Source: Bacteroidaceae bacterium
GTDB taxonomy: Bacteria > Bacteroidota > Bacteroidia > Bacteroidales > Bacteroidaceae
Length of the DNA: 64,000 nt
Assembly: GCA_017509605.1 (NCBI GenBank)
Contig: JAFWPH010000067.1
Span: 42,532-106,531 of the forward strand
Reading direction: 5' to 3'
Position 1 is the stretch's first letter. Each line of letters opens with the position of its first letter. Of the stretch, positions 1 to 9,922 are shown piece after piece. The position numbers and the translations under genes are program-made. A model generated the notes under the pieces. It saw only the letters and a list, made by a program, of their open reading frames with translations, made no database searches and was not told the origin of the DNA.

Positions 1-2
1 TC

Positions 3-1391
3 TATTATCTATCCAATGACGAATATGTGGTGGCAGAGACGCCAGAAGAGGCACTTGCACTTGCCAAGGAGAAGACTGGCAACGCCAATCTGACGCTCAA
101 TGACCTCCGTCAGGATGAGGACGCACTCGACACATGGTTCTCGTCATGGCTCTGGCCGATCAGCCTTTTCGACGGCATCAACAACCCGGGCAACGAGGAA
201 ATCAACTACTACTATCCCACCAGCGACCTTGTGACCGCTCCGGACATCATCTTCTTCTGGGTGGCCCGCATGATTATGGCTGGCGAGGAGTATATGGGTA
301 AGTATCCTTTCAAGAATGTCTATTTCACGGGTGTCGTTCGCGACAGCATCGGACGCAAGATGTCGAAGAGCCTCGGCAACTCACCCGACCCCATCGAACT
401 CATCGACCAGTACGGAGCCGACAGCGTGCGTATGGGTATGCTGCTCTCAGCACCTGCAGGAAACGACATTCTCTTCGATGTAGCGCTCTGCAAGCAGGGA
501 CAGGCTTTCTGCAACAAGATATGGAACTCCTACCGACTTGTTCGCGGATGGGACACTGCAGACATTGAGCAGCCAGAGAGCTCACGTATCGCCATCAAGT
601 GGTTTGAGGCCAAAATCAAGGCCGAGGCCGAGGTCATCGCCGACTTGTTCACCAAGTACAGACTCAGCGAGGCACTGATGTGCGCTTACAAACTCTTCAC
701 CGACGAGTTCTCAGGATGGTACCTCGAGATGATCAAGCCTGCATACCAAAAGCCCATCGACCAAAAGACTTTCGACGAGACACTCCGTTTCTTCGATATG
801 CTTCTCAGAATACTGCATCCCTTCATGCCGTTCATCACAGAGGAACTGTGGCAGAACATCTATGAACGCAAGGAAGGCGAGAGCATCATGACTGCATCCA
901 ACCACATCGACGCGCTCACGGACAGCGACAGCGCCTTGATCAAAGAGATTGAGACCGTGAAGGAAATTGTGGCAGGGGTACGTGCCGTTCGCAACCAGAA
1001 GAACATCGCGCCCAAGGAGACACTCGCCCTTGAAGTGGTGGGTAAGGCTGCCGTCAACGGATACGATTCAGTCATCATCAAAATGGCAAACCTCACAGGT
1101 ATCGACAGTGTGGAACAGCGCAGCGACAACAGCGCTTCCTTCCTTGTGGGTACAACTGAATACGCGGTGCCTCTGGGTGCCCTCATCGACACTGAGGCCG
1201 AGTTGGCCAAGATGGAGGCAGAGCTGAAGTACTTGGAGGGATTCCTTGCAGGAGTGATGAAGAAACTCTCCAACGAGAAGTTCGTCGCACATGCACCTGC
1301 TCAAGTCGTGGAACTGGAGCGCAAGAAGCAGAGCGACGCTGAGACCAAAATCGCCGCCCTCAAGGACAGCATCGTCAAACTGAAAGGCTGA
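3..1391 (+). CDS. valS: Valyl-tRNA synthetase, C-terminal part (5' end outside window)
   Basis: Class I aminoacyl-tRNA synthetase that charges tRNA-Val in the cytoplasm. The reading frame is open to the left edge (first whole codon at base 3), so the GTG at 27 is internal and the gene is cut by the window. About 462 residues remain of a protein that is usually near 880. Visible parts are the end of the catalytic domain (DTWFSSWLWP), the KMSKS ATP-binding loop at 357-371, the helical anticodon-binding domain and a charged C-terminal coiled coil (about 1185-1390) that in ValRS contacts the tRNA. The HIGH motif and the editing domain must lie upstream. The frame is intact to a TGA stop. Identity is very secure. 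Confidence 0.97.
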   Translation, partial: YYLSNDEYVVAETPEEALALAKEKTGNANLTLNDLRQDEDALDTWFSSWLWPISLFDGINNPGNEEINYYYPTSDLVTAPDIIFFWVARMIMAGEEYMGKYPFKNVYFTGVVRDSIGRKMSKSLGNSPDPIELIDQYGADSVRMGMLLSAPAGNDILFDVALCKQGQAFCNKIWNSYRLVRGWDTADIEQPESSRIAIKWFEAKIKAEAEVIADLFTKYRLSEALMCAYKLFTDEFSGWYLEMIKPAYQKPIDQKTFDETLRFFDMLLRILHPFMPFITEELWQNIYERKEGESIMTASNHIDALTDSDSALIKEIETVKEIVAGVRAVRNQKNIAPKETLALEVVGKAAVNGYDSVIIKMANLTGIDSVEQRSDNSASFLVGTTEYAVPLGALIDTEAELAKMEAELKYLEGFLAGVMKKLSNEKFVAHAPAQVVELERKKQSDAETKIAALKDSIVKLKG

Positions 1392-1400
1392 TTTCTTCGA

Positions 1401-1456
1401 CATTTCGACTTCGTTATTTCGTTATCTCGTTATAACGTTATTACGAAGTCGAAATG
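1401..1456. repeat. Long imperfect hairpin between valS and the GH35 gene
   Basis: CATTTCGACTTCGT at 1401-1414 is the exact reverse complement of 1443-1456. With a few mismatches the pairing extends to about 25 bp per arm around a 6-base loop, and the interior is built from CGTTAT words. It could end the valS transcript, but no T tract follows, so it may instead be a copy of a dispersed palindromic element. Confidence 0.6.
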
Positions 1457-1502
1457 ACGACTAAAAATGACAAAACATAAAACATCAAAAACCAACCTTA
1501 AT

Positions 1503-3908
1503 ATGAATCACTCAAGACATTATCTGACTCTATGCCTCTTATTGGCAACAATGCTCATCGCCATTCCTGCAAGCGCCCAGAAGAAAGGCTCTTTCACTAC
1601 TGGCGACAAGACATTCCTGCTCAACGGCAATCCCTTTGTAGTCAAGGCTGCGGAGATTCACTATCCCCGCATCCCACGCGAGTACTGGGACCATCGCATC
1701 AAAATGGCGAAGGCCCTCGGTATGAACACGATCTGTATCTACATCTTCTGGAACATCCATGAGCAGACCGAAGGAAACTTCAATTTCACTGGTAATAACG
1801 ATGTGGCTGAGTTCTGTCGTCTCGCTCAGAAGAACGGCATGTACGTCATTGTCCGTCCGGGACCATACGTTTGCGCGGAATGGGAAATGGGTGGACTGCC
1901 TTGGTGGCTCCTGAAGAAGAAAGACATCCGTCTCCGTGAGCAGGATCCCTACTTCATGGAGCGCGTGAAGATCTTCGAGGAGAAGGTCGGCGAGCAGCTC
2001 GCTTCGCTCACCATTCAGAACGGTGGCCCTATCATCATGATTCAGGTGGAGAATGAGTACGGCAGTTATGGTGAGGACAAACCATACGTCAGCGCTATCC
2101 GCGACTGCCTGCGCGGCATCTATGGTCAGGAACTGACTCTCTTCCAGTGCGACTGGGCTTCCAACTTCGAGAAGAACGGACTGGAAGACCTTGCCTGGAC
2201 CATGAATTTCGGTACGGGTGCCAATATCGACGACCAGTTCCGTCGTCTCAAGCAACTACGTCCCAATGCACCGTTGATGTGCTCTGAGTTCTGGAGCGGA
2301 TGGTTCGACAAATGGGGAGCCCGCCACGAGACACGCGATGCCAAGGACATGGTCGATGGTATGGACGAAATGTTGTCCAAAGGCATCTCCTTCTCGCTTT
2401 ATATGACTCACGGAGGTACCTCCTTCGGACACTGGGCGGGTGCCAACAGCCCAGGCTTCGCTCCCGATGTCACTTCTTATGACTACGACGCGCCCATCAA
2501 TGAGTATGGACTGGCTACCGAGAAGTTCTATAAACTCCGTGAGATGATGTCCAAGTACAACGATGGTAAGAAGATGCCAGCTGTGCCAAAGGCTCCGATG
2601 CCCATCATCTCTGTGCCTAAGTTCCAACTGACAGAGTTCTCCTCTATCTTCAACGGCGTTGACCCGAACCTCTCTATGCCTATAAGAAAAGGAACAAATA
2701 TCATGACCTTCGAGGAAATGGACATGGGATGGGGGTCTATGCTCTATGTGACTTCACTGCCCGAAATTTCCGAACAAAGTGTGCTGACCGCTGACATTCA
2801 CGACTTTGCGCAGTTCTATATCAACGGGAAATATATCGGCAAAACCGACCGCGTGAAGAACGAGAAGAGCATCATCCTGCCACCTGTGAAGAAGGGCGAC
2901 GAACTGCAAATACTCGTAGAGGGAATGGGACGCATCAATTTCGGTCGTGCAATCAAGGATTTCAAAGGAATCATCGGTGATGTGGCCATCACCTCAACCA
3001 TCGACTATATCGAGACAACATGGAAACCACAGGGATGGAGCATGTTTGCTTTGCCCGACAGTTATGAGAAAGCGGTTGACGCTTTCGTGCATAATAATGA
3101 CTATAGCCAGCCAGACAATGGTCAGCGCTTGGGAAAACCTTCACAGTTAGCTACCGACGGGAAAGACCTCACTACTAAACCTGGTTACTACCGCGGCTAC
3201 TTCAACCTCTCCAAGGTGGGCGACACCTTCCTCAACTTCGAGACTTGGGGCAAGGGACAGGTTTGGGTGAATGGTCATGCCATGGGACGTATCTGGAGCA
3301 TTGGCCCGCAGCAGACACTTTATGTACCAGGCTGCTGGTTGAAGAAGGGCAAGAACGAAATTATCGTTCTCGATGTGGTCGGACCCAAGGAGAAAGTGGT
3401 ATGGGGACAGGACAAGCCTGAACTCGACAAACTCCAGCTGGAGAAATCCAACCTCCACAACAACATCGGTGACAAGCCCGACCTCAACTCCGACACTCCT
3501 GCCATGACTGGGGCGTTCAATGCCGGCAATGGTTGGCAGCGTGTGAACTTCGCCGCTCTTGCAAAGGGTCGTCTCCTCTGCATCGAATGTCTCTCCTCAC
3601 AGAGTGGCAGCGAGCAGGTGGCCATCGCTGAAATCTACGCACTCGACGCACAGGGCAAGCGCCTCTCACGTGAACCTTGGACCACCAAGTACGCCGACAG
3701 CGAGCAGGAACAGGGTAACCACACCGGCGACAAGGTCTTCGACCTCCAGGAATCGACCTACTGGCAGACCATGAAGGGAGTTTCCTTCCCACATCTGCTG
3801 GTCATCGACCTTGGTAGCGAACAGACCGTATCGGGAATCGAGTATCTGCCCCGTGCAGAACAAGGCGCACCTGGCAGCATCAAGAACTATAAGATCTATC
3901 TCAAATAG
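1503..3908 (+). CDS. Exported GH35 beta-galactosidase
   Basis: Retaining exo-beta-galactosidase of glycoside hydrolase family 35, expected to remove terminal galactose from plant or host glycans in the periplasm or on the surface. The ATG at 1503 is preferred over the one at 1467 because the signal peptide (MNHSRHYLTLCLLLATMLIA, cleavage after ASAQ) begins there; the earlier ATG would add 12 polar residues. The TIM-barrel domain spans roughly residues 30-350. It carries the proton donor in QVENEYGSYG (Glu185) and the nucleophile in CSEFWSGW (Glu262). Beta-sandwich domains follow, and the last 110 residues resemble an F5/8 type C (CBM32-like) sugar-binding module. It stands alone on this strand and is followed by a strong terminator. 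Confidence 0.93.
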   Translation: MNHSRHYLTLCLLLATMLIAIPASAQKKGSFTTGDKTFLLNGNPFVVKAAEIHYPRIPREYWDHRIKMAKALGMNTICIYIFWNIHEQTEGNFNFTGNNDVAEFCRLAQKNGMYVIVRPGPYVCAEWEMGGLPWWLLKKKDIRLREQDPYFMERVKIFEEKVGEQLASLTIQNGGPIIMIQVENEYGSYGEDKPYVSAIRDCLRGIYGQELTLFQCDWASNFEKNGLEDLAWTMNFGTGANIDDQFRRLKQLRPNAPLMCSEFWSGWFDKWGARHETRDAKDMVDGMDEMLSKGISFSLYMTHGGTSFGHWAGANSPGFAPDVTSYDYDAPINEYGLATEKFYKLREMMSKYNDGKKMPAVPKAPMPIISVPKFQLTEFSSIFNGVDPNLSMPIRKGTNIMTFEEMDMGWGSMLYVTSLPEISEQSVLTADIHDFAQFYINGKYIGKTDRVKNEKSIILPPVKKGDELQILVEGMGRINFGRAIKDFKGIIGDVAITSTIDYIETTWKPQGWSMFALPDSYEKAVDAFVHNNDYSQPDNGQRLGKPSQLATDGKDLTTKPGYYRGYFNLSKVGDTFLNFETWGKGQVWVNGHAMGRIWSIGPQQTLYVPGCWLKKGKNEIIVLDVVGPKEKVVWGQDKPELDKLQLEKSNLHNNIGDKPDLNSDTPAMTGAFNAGNGWQRVNFAALAKGRLLCIECLSSQSGSEQVAIAEIYALDAQGKRLSREPWTTKYADSEQEQGNHTGDKVFDLQESTYWQTMKGVSFPHLLVIDLGSEQTVSGIEYLPRAEQGAPGSIKNYKIYLK

Positions 3909-3939
3909 ACAGGCGGCGTGCAACGCGCCTAAGCACTTG

Positions 3940-3979
3940 CGGGGCATGCCCGTCATCCTGACGAAGCATGCCCCGTTTC
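3940..3979 (+). terminator. Rho-independent terminator after the GH35 gene
   Basis: CGGGGCATGC (3940-3949) pairs perfectly with GCATGCCCCG (3966-3975) and is followed by TTTCT. It lies 31 bases behind the GH35 stop codon and just before the glycosyltransferase start. Confidence 0.8.
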
Positions 3980-3992
3980 TATCATCCATCAT

Positions 3993-4847
3993 ATGAAACA
4001 TTTCATCATCACACGATTCAATCTCAAGCTTTGGCCACACGATAAGAACCGTCGTCTTACCCGAACCGACGAATGGGTGAAGGAACGGTTCCGGCTTTTC
4101 GAGACATGGTGTCTGCCTTCGATAGCGGCACAGACGGTGAAGGATTTCACCTGGGTACTGCTCTTCGACCGACAGACGCCAGCCGAAGAAGTGGAGAAGG
4201 TAAAGGCTTACCAGCGCTTATGTCCGCAAATACGTGCCTTGGGAGTGGATTGCAAGGAGAATCTCCACCTTGATTTCAAATACACCATCTCTGAGATAGC
4301 GACCAAACTGACGAAGGACAGCGGAGAGGAGGACCTGGTGCTGACCACGTATCTTGATAGTGATGATGCGTTGCGGGAGGATTATGTGGAGAAAGTGCAG
4401 GAAGTGGCACGTCGTTGCAAGCCCAACACCTTCATTTCCTTCAAGAACGGCGTGCAACTTTTTGAGCAACTCAACATTGCTTTCCATCTCGTTTATCCCG
4501 AGAATCATTTCATCAGTTATCTCGAAAGCGCGAAGGGTAATGTCAATTCCGTGTATCTGTGGAGCCACGTCGATATCAACAAACACCCGGATTGTGAGGT
4601 GATCTTCATCGACGAAAAACCCATGTGGATGGAAGTGGTGCATGGCATCAACGTCGATAACGACATCTACTTGATCAAAAAGACCAAACTGATCACCCAG
4701 CAGGACGTATTAGGACCTTTCGGACTCAAACACCTGCTTTCCGCACATCCGAGAAGGATCTATTTAACATCCTACATCCCACGCTTCTTCCGACAAGCCG
4801 TCCGAAGAATCAACTACAAACTCACCGGACGTCATTTCTGGGATTGA
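3993..4847 (+). CDS. Putative glycosyltransferase of the rhamnosyltransferase-like family
   Basis: A 284-residue cytoplasmic protein without signal peptide. Its start (MKHFIITRFNLKLW), the segment WCLPSIAAQTVKDFTWVLLFD and the acidic LDSDDA motif (metal and sugar-nucleotide site) match the 'putative rhamnosyl transferase' family of GT-A fold enzymes found in capsule or LPS clusters. Donor and acceptor cannot be told from sequence. It is isolated here: a terminator precedes it and sbcC converges on it from the other side, so no glycan cluster supports the assignment. The family call is fairly safe; the rhamnose specificity is only the family name. Confidence 0.75.
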   Translation: MKHFIITRFNLKLWPHDKNRRLTRTDEWVKERFRLFETWCLPSIAAQTVKDFTWVLLFDRQTPAEEVEKVKAYQRLCPQIRALGVDCKENLHLDFKYTISEIATKLTKDSGEEDLVLTTYLDSDDALREDYVEKVQEVARRCKPNTFISFKNGVQLFEQLNIAFHLVYPENHFISYLESAKGNVNSVYLWSHVDINKHPDCEVIFIDEKPMWMEVVHGINVDNDIYLIKKTKLITQQDVLGPFGLKHLLSAHPRRIYLTSYIPRFFRQAVRRINYKLTGRHFWD

Positions 4848-4923
4848 ACATACAATCTTTGCCTTAAGGGAACGGTTTTTTATGGCGCTTTAATCAGTCA
4901 GCCAAAGCGTTTCCATAGGACGG

Positions 4924-7900
4924 CTATACCGTCACGACAATGACTTTGCTTGATGAACTCTTTGCATCCTGATCCACACGGATCTGAACTGGTATCTTCT
5001 CACGCAGTTCCTCCACATGGGAGATGATGCCCACATGACGGCCTCCTGCCTTGTGGAGCATACGAAGCGTTGTGATGGCGTTCTGAAGAGGCTCACCGCT
5101 GAGCGAACCGAAGCCCTCGTCGATGAACAGCGTATCGACAGCCAGGTTCTGGGAGATGTCGCTCATGGCCAGGGCCAAAGAAAGCGACACCAGAAAACTC
5201 TCACCACCTGAAATGGTCGTTGCAGGACGACGAACATAACCTTGGTAAGCATCGATGACCATGATGATAAACGTGCCTGGCTCCACACTCATGCTGTAAC
5301 GGTCGGTCAACGTACGCATATAGTGGTTGGCACTGTTGACCAATGCACCAAGGACATAACTTTGCGCTATCTCACGGAAACGCTTGCCTTCGGCTGTGCC
5401 TATCAGGTCGTTCAGGACATTCCAGCGTTCTTTGATGGCCAACAGTCTTTCCACTTCCTTCAGCATCGTTTCTTGATCCTTTTTGTTCTTTTCGTCGTTG
5501 TCGATTTCCTTCTTGATTTCGCCTATACGTTGGTTTTTTCCATCGACCGAGTTTTTCAGTTCTGCCGTCTTGTTCCCTAATGATTCTTTCGTGTCGCTAT
5601 CTTCCAGATCGATAGGCTTTTTATTCTGATGCTTTTCGTACTCATCCTTGTAAACTTTGACCGTATTAGCTTTTTCTTTGGCGTCGTCCTCGATGGTTTT
5701 CACGTTAAAGGCCAAAGTATCTATCTTGCTTTGGTTGTAGGCCTCGTGCAATGTTTTCACGAGTTCCATACTGATTGCTGGGTGAGCCTCAAGAAATGCG
5801 GAGAGAGACTCGTCCTTCTCTTTCACAGCGTGTATTGCTCCACTGTACAGACTCATGGTTGATGAGACCTTGCTGTTCAGACTGTTGATGGTCTTCACCA
5901 ATTCGCTGACCTCCTCCGCTTCAAGTGCTTCAATCGTTCTCCATTCTGGTTTCAAGTCGTAAAGCGGTTGCAATGCTTTCTCCACATTTTCGAGATCTTG
6001 TTTACATTTATCGAGTTTTATACCAGTCTCCTTGAACTCGGCTTCGTTTTTCTCATAGGCCTTTGCACGTTTCTGTAGGGTCTCCAGGTATTCTCTGGGT
6101 TGGTTTTCCCACGACACACCGATGTCGCTGCCAAAGGTGAGAGTCCTCAACTCCTCTTCCGCCTTTTGGATATCTTCCATGAGGATGATGACCTCGGCTT
6201 TCGCTGTGTCGATGGCGCTTTGGCACTTTGTGATGGCCTCTTGTGCTTTCTGTGCTTTGTCTTCGGCTTCCTTCGTCTTCTTGCGGTCAGATTCCAATTT
6301 TTTCAGTGCTCCATCCCTCTGCACCTCCACCTTCTCGCCTTCTGTAATTTTGGCTTTGGTGCTAGTGAGGATGTCTGTCTGCTCCTTTTCCTGCTTGGCC
6401 AACTCCAATACCGAATGCTCGTTGATGATGAGGATGTTGCACTTATTGCATTTCACCTTGGCATCTGACTCTGCTTCTTTCAACTGCTGGTCGTTCGCTA
6501 TCTTCTCGGCATTCTTCTTGATTTCTTCCTTGTCGGTATTGATGCTGGCCTGGAGTTGATCCACTTTGTCCTTGGCTTCATTCATCTCTTTCTCCCTGGT
6601 GTCCATCTCTTGTTTGGCCAAAGCCACCAGTTCGTCGATTTCTTCCTCATTATGGTTGATGCTGGCAATCTTCTGGCGGCATACAGGACAGATGTCACCA
6701 GCCTGCAATGTACCTCTGATTTTCTTGGCGTATGTACGTGTCGATTCGAATTGTGCCTTGTAAATTTTCTGAGCTGTTTCAAATGCGCTCTTGGATTTCT
6801 CGTATTCTTCTGTGAGGGTAGGGAGTTGTGCTTCCTTTTTCGTGAGTTCTTCCTCTCTCTCCTTTTGGCCTTCTACGTCTTTGTCATGGCGTTTCTTGTT
6901 TTGGTCGAGTTGGTGCAATGCTTCTTGTGCGTCATGGATGAGTGTCAACGTTTCTTTGGCAATATTTTCTTTGGCTCTCAAGTATGACATGTTGATTTGG
7001 GCCAACTGAGTTTGAAGGTCTTCGTATGCTTTTTGACTATTCTCCTCATTCTCCTTGGTCTGCCGGACTTGTTGCTGGTAAGTATCCAATGTGGGCTTTA
7101 GCTCTTCTGAAATCCTTCTGGTTTTCTTACTAATATCTTCCTCTTTATTTGTGAGTTGCGATGATTTATTCAAGCGTTGATTTAAATTATCAGTCACGCT
7201 CTTTTTCTGAAGATAGAGGTCTTTGTTGGAGGCCTCCTCTGTCAGTGCATCCTCAAGTTTTGTGATGCGCTCTTGTAGTTCTTTCTTCTTGTTTTCAAGC
7301 CATTTCTCCCCCGCCTTGCACTCCGTCAGCCTGCGGGCGGCTTCCTCGATGTCCTTGTTGCAGGTTTCGATTTTTTTCTCGTTTTCCACCTTCTGCTTGT
7401 AGTCGTTGCGGGCATCGGTGGTGGCGTTCCATTGCTCAACAGTTTGCTTGTCGTTCAAGTAGGTCTCGCTCTGCAACTGCTCTTCCGCTTTGGTCAGGCC
7501 GTTTTCAGCATCGGAGAGTTTTTTAGCGAGTTCCTCTTCCTGTTCCAACCAAGTCTTTTTCTCATCATATTTCTTCTTGCTGGCTTCGAGTTGGGCGATT
7601 TCTGTATTGAGTTGATTTTTCTCGTCTGTCAGTGTTTGCAGTTCCTCTTCGCTGAGCAACTTCACGTCCTCCACTTTTTCTTGGGCGTTTTTGAAGCGTT
7701 TTTCTGCCTCTTTGTATTTCTCAAAGATTCTATCGCCGATTTTTGAGTAGATTTCGGTGCCTGTGATTTTCTCCAAGATTTCTGATTTATCACTGTTCTC
7801 GCTATTAAGAAACTTGGTGAACTCGCCCTGTGCCAGCATCGTGGTCCGACAGAACTGGTTGAATTTGAGGCCGATAGCGAGTTTGATTTCCTCGTCGATA

Positions 7901-8325
7901 TTTGTAGTCATCATTATGCCAGTGTTGAGATTGGTTAGTTCCCAATCCACCGGTTGGAATTTGCCGTCTGGTTTATTATTTTTGCGATGTACGCTCCATT
8001 TGGCGCGGTAGTGAACATTGTTGCTGCCGATGAATTCAAGTTCGGTATAGCCTTCACCCGTGCCTCGTCTGAGTAGTAGCCGCACGTCTTTGAAGGATAT
8101 TTCTTCGTTTCCTTCAATTACTTTGTTACCTCTGTTTTTTTTATCTAAACGAGGTGTTGTGCCATATAGTGCCAGTGTGATGGCGTCGAGGATGGTAGAT
8201 TTGCCTGCTCCTGTATTGCCGGTGATCAGAAACACCTCGCTGCTGGCCAATGGCTCTGCTGTGAAATCTATCTCGGCATCTTCTATCGATGCGATATTAT
8301 GTATCTTTAATTTCTTGATTTTCAT
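4924..8325 (-). CDS. sbcC: SbcC, SMC-like ATPase subunit of the SbcCD nuclease
   Basis: ATPase and DNA-tethering subunit of the SbcCD (Mre11-Rad50 type) nuclease, which opens DNA hairpins and trims protein-blocked ends. The 1133-residue protein has the Walker A loop GNTGAGKS at residues 36-43, two long Glu/Lys-rich coiled-coil arms, a CPVC zinc-hook motif at 546-549, the ABC signature SGGES near the C-terminus and Walker B followed by EGFGSL. A second pair, CNKC, lies at 626-629, which is unusual because the classical hook has one CxxC per subunit. It lies 104 bases downstream of sbcD and is probably co-transcribed from the sbcD promoter. Confidence 0.96.
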   Translation of the reverse strand: MKIKKLKIHNIASIEDAEIDFTAEPLASSEVFLITGNTGAGKSTILDAITLALYGTTPRLDKKNRGNKVIEGNEEISFKDVRLLLRRGTGEGYTELEFIGSNNVHYRAKWSVHRKNNKPDGKFQPVDWELTNLNTGIMMTTNIDEEIKLAIGLKFNQFCRTTMLAQGEFTKFLNSENSDKSEILEKITGTEIYSKIGDRIFEKYKEAEKRFKNAQEKVEDVKLLSEEELQTLTDEKNQLNTEIAQLEASKKKYDEKKTWLEQEEELAKKLSDAENGLTKAEEQLQSETYLNDKQTVEQWNATTDARNDYKQKVENEKKIETCNKDIEEAARRLTECKAGEKWLENKKKELQERITKLEDALTEEASNKDLYLQKKSVTDNLNQRLNKSSQLTNKEEDISKKTRRISEELKPTLDTYQQQVRQTKENEENSQKAYEDLQTQLAQINMSYLRAKENIAKETLTLIHDAQEALHQLDQNKKRHDKDVEGQKEREEELTKKEAQLPTLTEEYEKSKSAFETAQKIYKAQFESTRTYAKKIRGTLQAGDICPVCRQKIASINHNEEEIDELVALAKQEMDTREKEMNEAKDKVDQLQASINTDKEEIKKNAEKIANDQQLKEAESDAKVKCNKCNILIINEHSVLELAKQEKEQTDILTSTKAKITEGEKVEVQRDGALKKLESDRKKTKEAEDKAQKAQEAITKCQSAIDTAKAEVIILMEDIQKAEEELRTLTFGSDIGVSWENQPREYLETLQKRAKAYEKNEAEFKETGIKLDKCKQDLENVEKALQPLYDLKPEWRTIEALEAEEVSELVKTINSLNSKVSSTMSLYSGAIHAVKEKDESLSAFLEAHPAISMELVKTLHEAYNQSKIDTLAFNVKTIEDDAKEKANTVKVYKDEYEKHQNKKPIDLEDSDTKESLGNKTAELKNSVDGKNQRIGEIKKEIDNDEKNKKDQETMLKEVERLLAIKERWNVLNDLIGTAEGKRFREIAQSYVLGALVNSANHYMRTLTDRYSMSVEPGTFIIMVIDAYQGYVRRPATTISGGESFLVSLSLALAMSDISQNLAVDTLFIDEGFGSLSGEPLQNAITTLRMLHKAGGRHVGIISHVEELREKIPVQIRVDQDAKSSSSKVIVVTV

Positions 8326-8429
8326 GATGATAATTCTATAATTAGGGATGACAATACAATGAATGGATTACTATCCTGCATAGTATGGAAAAATAATTCT
8401 CAAATTCTCAAATTCGGGATAAAAACAAT

Positions 8430-9650
8430 TCATGATTCACGCGATTCCTCATTCAATTCCTGAACGGCCTCATTGAACATCTTCTCCAAGTCCTCAGGCA
8501 GTTCGACGCCTTTCTTGGCACGGTAAAACTGTTTCAGGATGTCGAGAGGATTCATTTGCTGGAATTCCGACAGTTCCATGGTCCTGTGCGTGGTTGCATG
8601 AGCGTCCTCTGTCCTTATAGCATTGATCTGGCAGAGTTTGCATGCCTTGGCTTTAGCAATCTCCTGAGCTTCCGAATAGGCGCGTGAGGGCAGGGAGTCG
8701 GTGATGGCCACGTTCAGACGGATATAGGTCTGGAGATTTGAGGGGTAAGCGTCGAAACGCGTCTTCACGTCATCCCATGGACGAGGACCGTCGGTAGGAA
8801 GGGTGACCAGAGGATGGATGTTTTTGATTTCAATTGTCCTGACTTGGGGAAGTTCGCTTCTTTGCCCTATTTCTACGATGCTCACCGAATGGCAGAGCTC
8901 TCTCTTTTCGCTGTCAGTGCTGTCAGAAGGCTCTCTGTAGTCTTCGTCGAAACTTGTGGCGATGGGGGTGCCGCTGTAGCGTGCCAATCTTTCACAGTCT
9001 TTGATAGTAAACGTCTGTGGTCGATGGATATGGCCCAGCGCCAAATAGTCGTAGCCGTCACCGAAAGCACTGATGTCCACACCTTCTATACCTCCTATGA
9101 TGTTGTCGAACTTCTGGTCATGGCCTCTGAAGTCCGCGCTTCTCACTGTCGTGTGGGCCATCATCACCACGGGAAGGCCTTTGGTGTTGCGCTCAGCCAC
9201 CAAGTCGCCAAGCATCGCATGAAATCCCTCGGGGATATTGCGGTCGGAAGCGTAGGGTAGGGCAATGACGAAACCTTTGCCAGGCAGTTCGATGATGTGG
9301 TTTTGAGGGTGTTCCTTGTCGAGGGTACCGATTGTGTGGATGTCAACCATTGATAACAGACTTTGGAAAGCCTCGGTGCGCATACCGCTGTCGTGGTTGC
9401 CAGCAGTGACGATGATGCGCATCCCTGGCACAGCCTTGTGTAGTTGTGCCATGCACTCAGAGAACAACTGTTGAGCGGAGGCGGAGGGTTGGGGGATGTC
9501 ATAGACATCACCGCTGAGCAAAAACGCGTCGGGTTGCTCTTTACGTGTGATGTCAATGATTTGTTGCAGCATGTCCTGCTGCTCTTCTTTACGGTCGTAG
9601 TTGTAAAGCGTGTGGCCTAAGTGCCAGTCGCTCGTGTGAAGTATCTTCAT
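8430..9650 (-). CDS. sbcD: SbcD, metallophosphoesterase nuclease subunit
   Basis: Mn-dependent nuclease partner of SbcC, with exonuclease and hairpin endonuclease activity in double-strand break processing. The 406-residue protein shows the complete Mre11-type metal ligand set in order: DWHLGH at the N-terminus, SGDVYD, TAGNHDSG, MMAHTTV and GHIHRPQ. A C-terminal capping region that docks on SbcC follows. It is the first gene of the sbcD-sbcC pair. A consensus promoter about 160 bases upstream gives it a long leader. Confidence 0.96.
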   Translation of the reverse strand: MKILHTSDWHLGHTLYNYDRKEEQQDMLQQIIDITRKEQPDAFLLSGDVYDIPQPSASAQQLFSECMAQLHKAVPGMRIIVTAGNHDSGMRTEAFQSLLSMVDIHTIGTLDKEHPQNHIIELPGKGFVIALPYASDRNIPEGFHAMLGDLVAERNTKGLPVVMMAHTTVRSADFRGHDQKFDNIIGGIEGVDISAFGDGYDYLALGHIHRPQTFTIKDCERLARYSGTPIATSFDEDYREPSDSTDSEKRELCHSVSIVEIGQRSELPQVRTIEIKNIHPLVTLPTDGPRPWDDVKTRFDAYPSNLQTYIRLNVAITDSLPSRAYSEAQEIAKAKACKLCQINAIRTEDAHATTHRTMELSEFQQMNPLDILKQFYRAKKGVELPEDLEKMFNEAVQELNEESRES

Positions 9651-9809
9651 AGTTGTGTTTTACAGATGGGTTAATGATGATTTTATAATGGTATGTTTGA
9701 TTGTATGATTCGATGATTGACTTTGCTGAACTTCCGTCTCGGAATGTATTGATAGCCCCAAGAATATGATTGTTGACAAGGGGCTCGTGAGAAACATGGA
9801 GTATTTAAG

Positions 9810-9841
9810 CAAATGTATATAATTTATGTGACTTTACCAAA
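9810..9841 (-). promoter_or_regulatory. Promoter for sbcD
   Basis: Read on the minus strand: TTTG (9838-9841), 20 bases, TACATTTG (9810-9817), which matches the Bacteroidota -33/-7 consensus. The start of transcription would be near 9803, leaving about 150 bases of leader. That leader contains a weak AGCCCC/GGGGCT hairpin at 9754-9785. Confidence 0.6.
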
Positions 9842-9844
9842 TTT

Positions 9845-9889
9845 CGAGAAAGAAAAAAATTCCCCTGCGAGACAAACGTTCGCAGGGGA
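9845..9889 (-). terminator. Terminator of the subtilase gene
   Basis: TCCCCTGCGA (9861-9870) pairs with TCGCAGGGGA (9880-9889). On the minus strand the stem is followed by a run of seven T, a canonical terminator 34 bases behind the subtilase stop codon. Confidence 0.85.
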
Positions 9890-9922
9890 TATATGGATGT
9901 GAAGGAATATAAGAATGTTCCT

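Noticed and set aside
4886..4909. Possible terminator CGCTTT...AAAGCG between the glycosyltransferase and sbcC
   Set aside because: Only six pairs and no T run; too weak to call.
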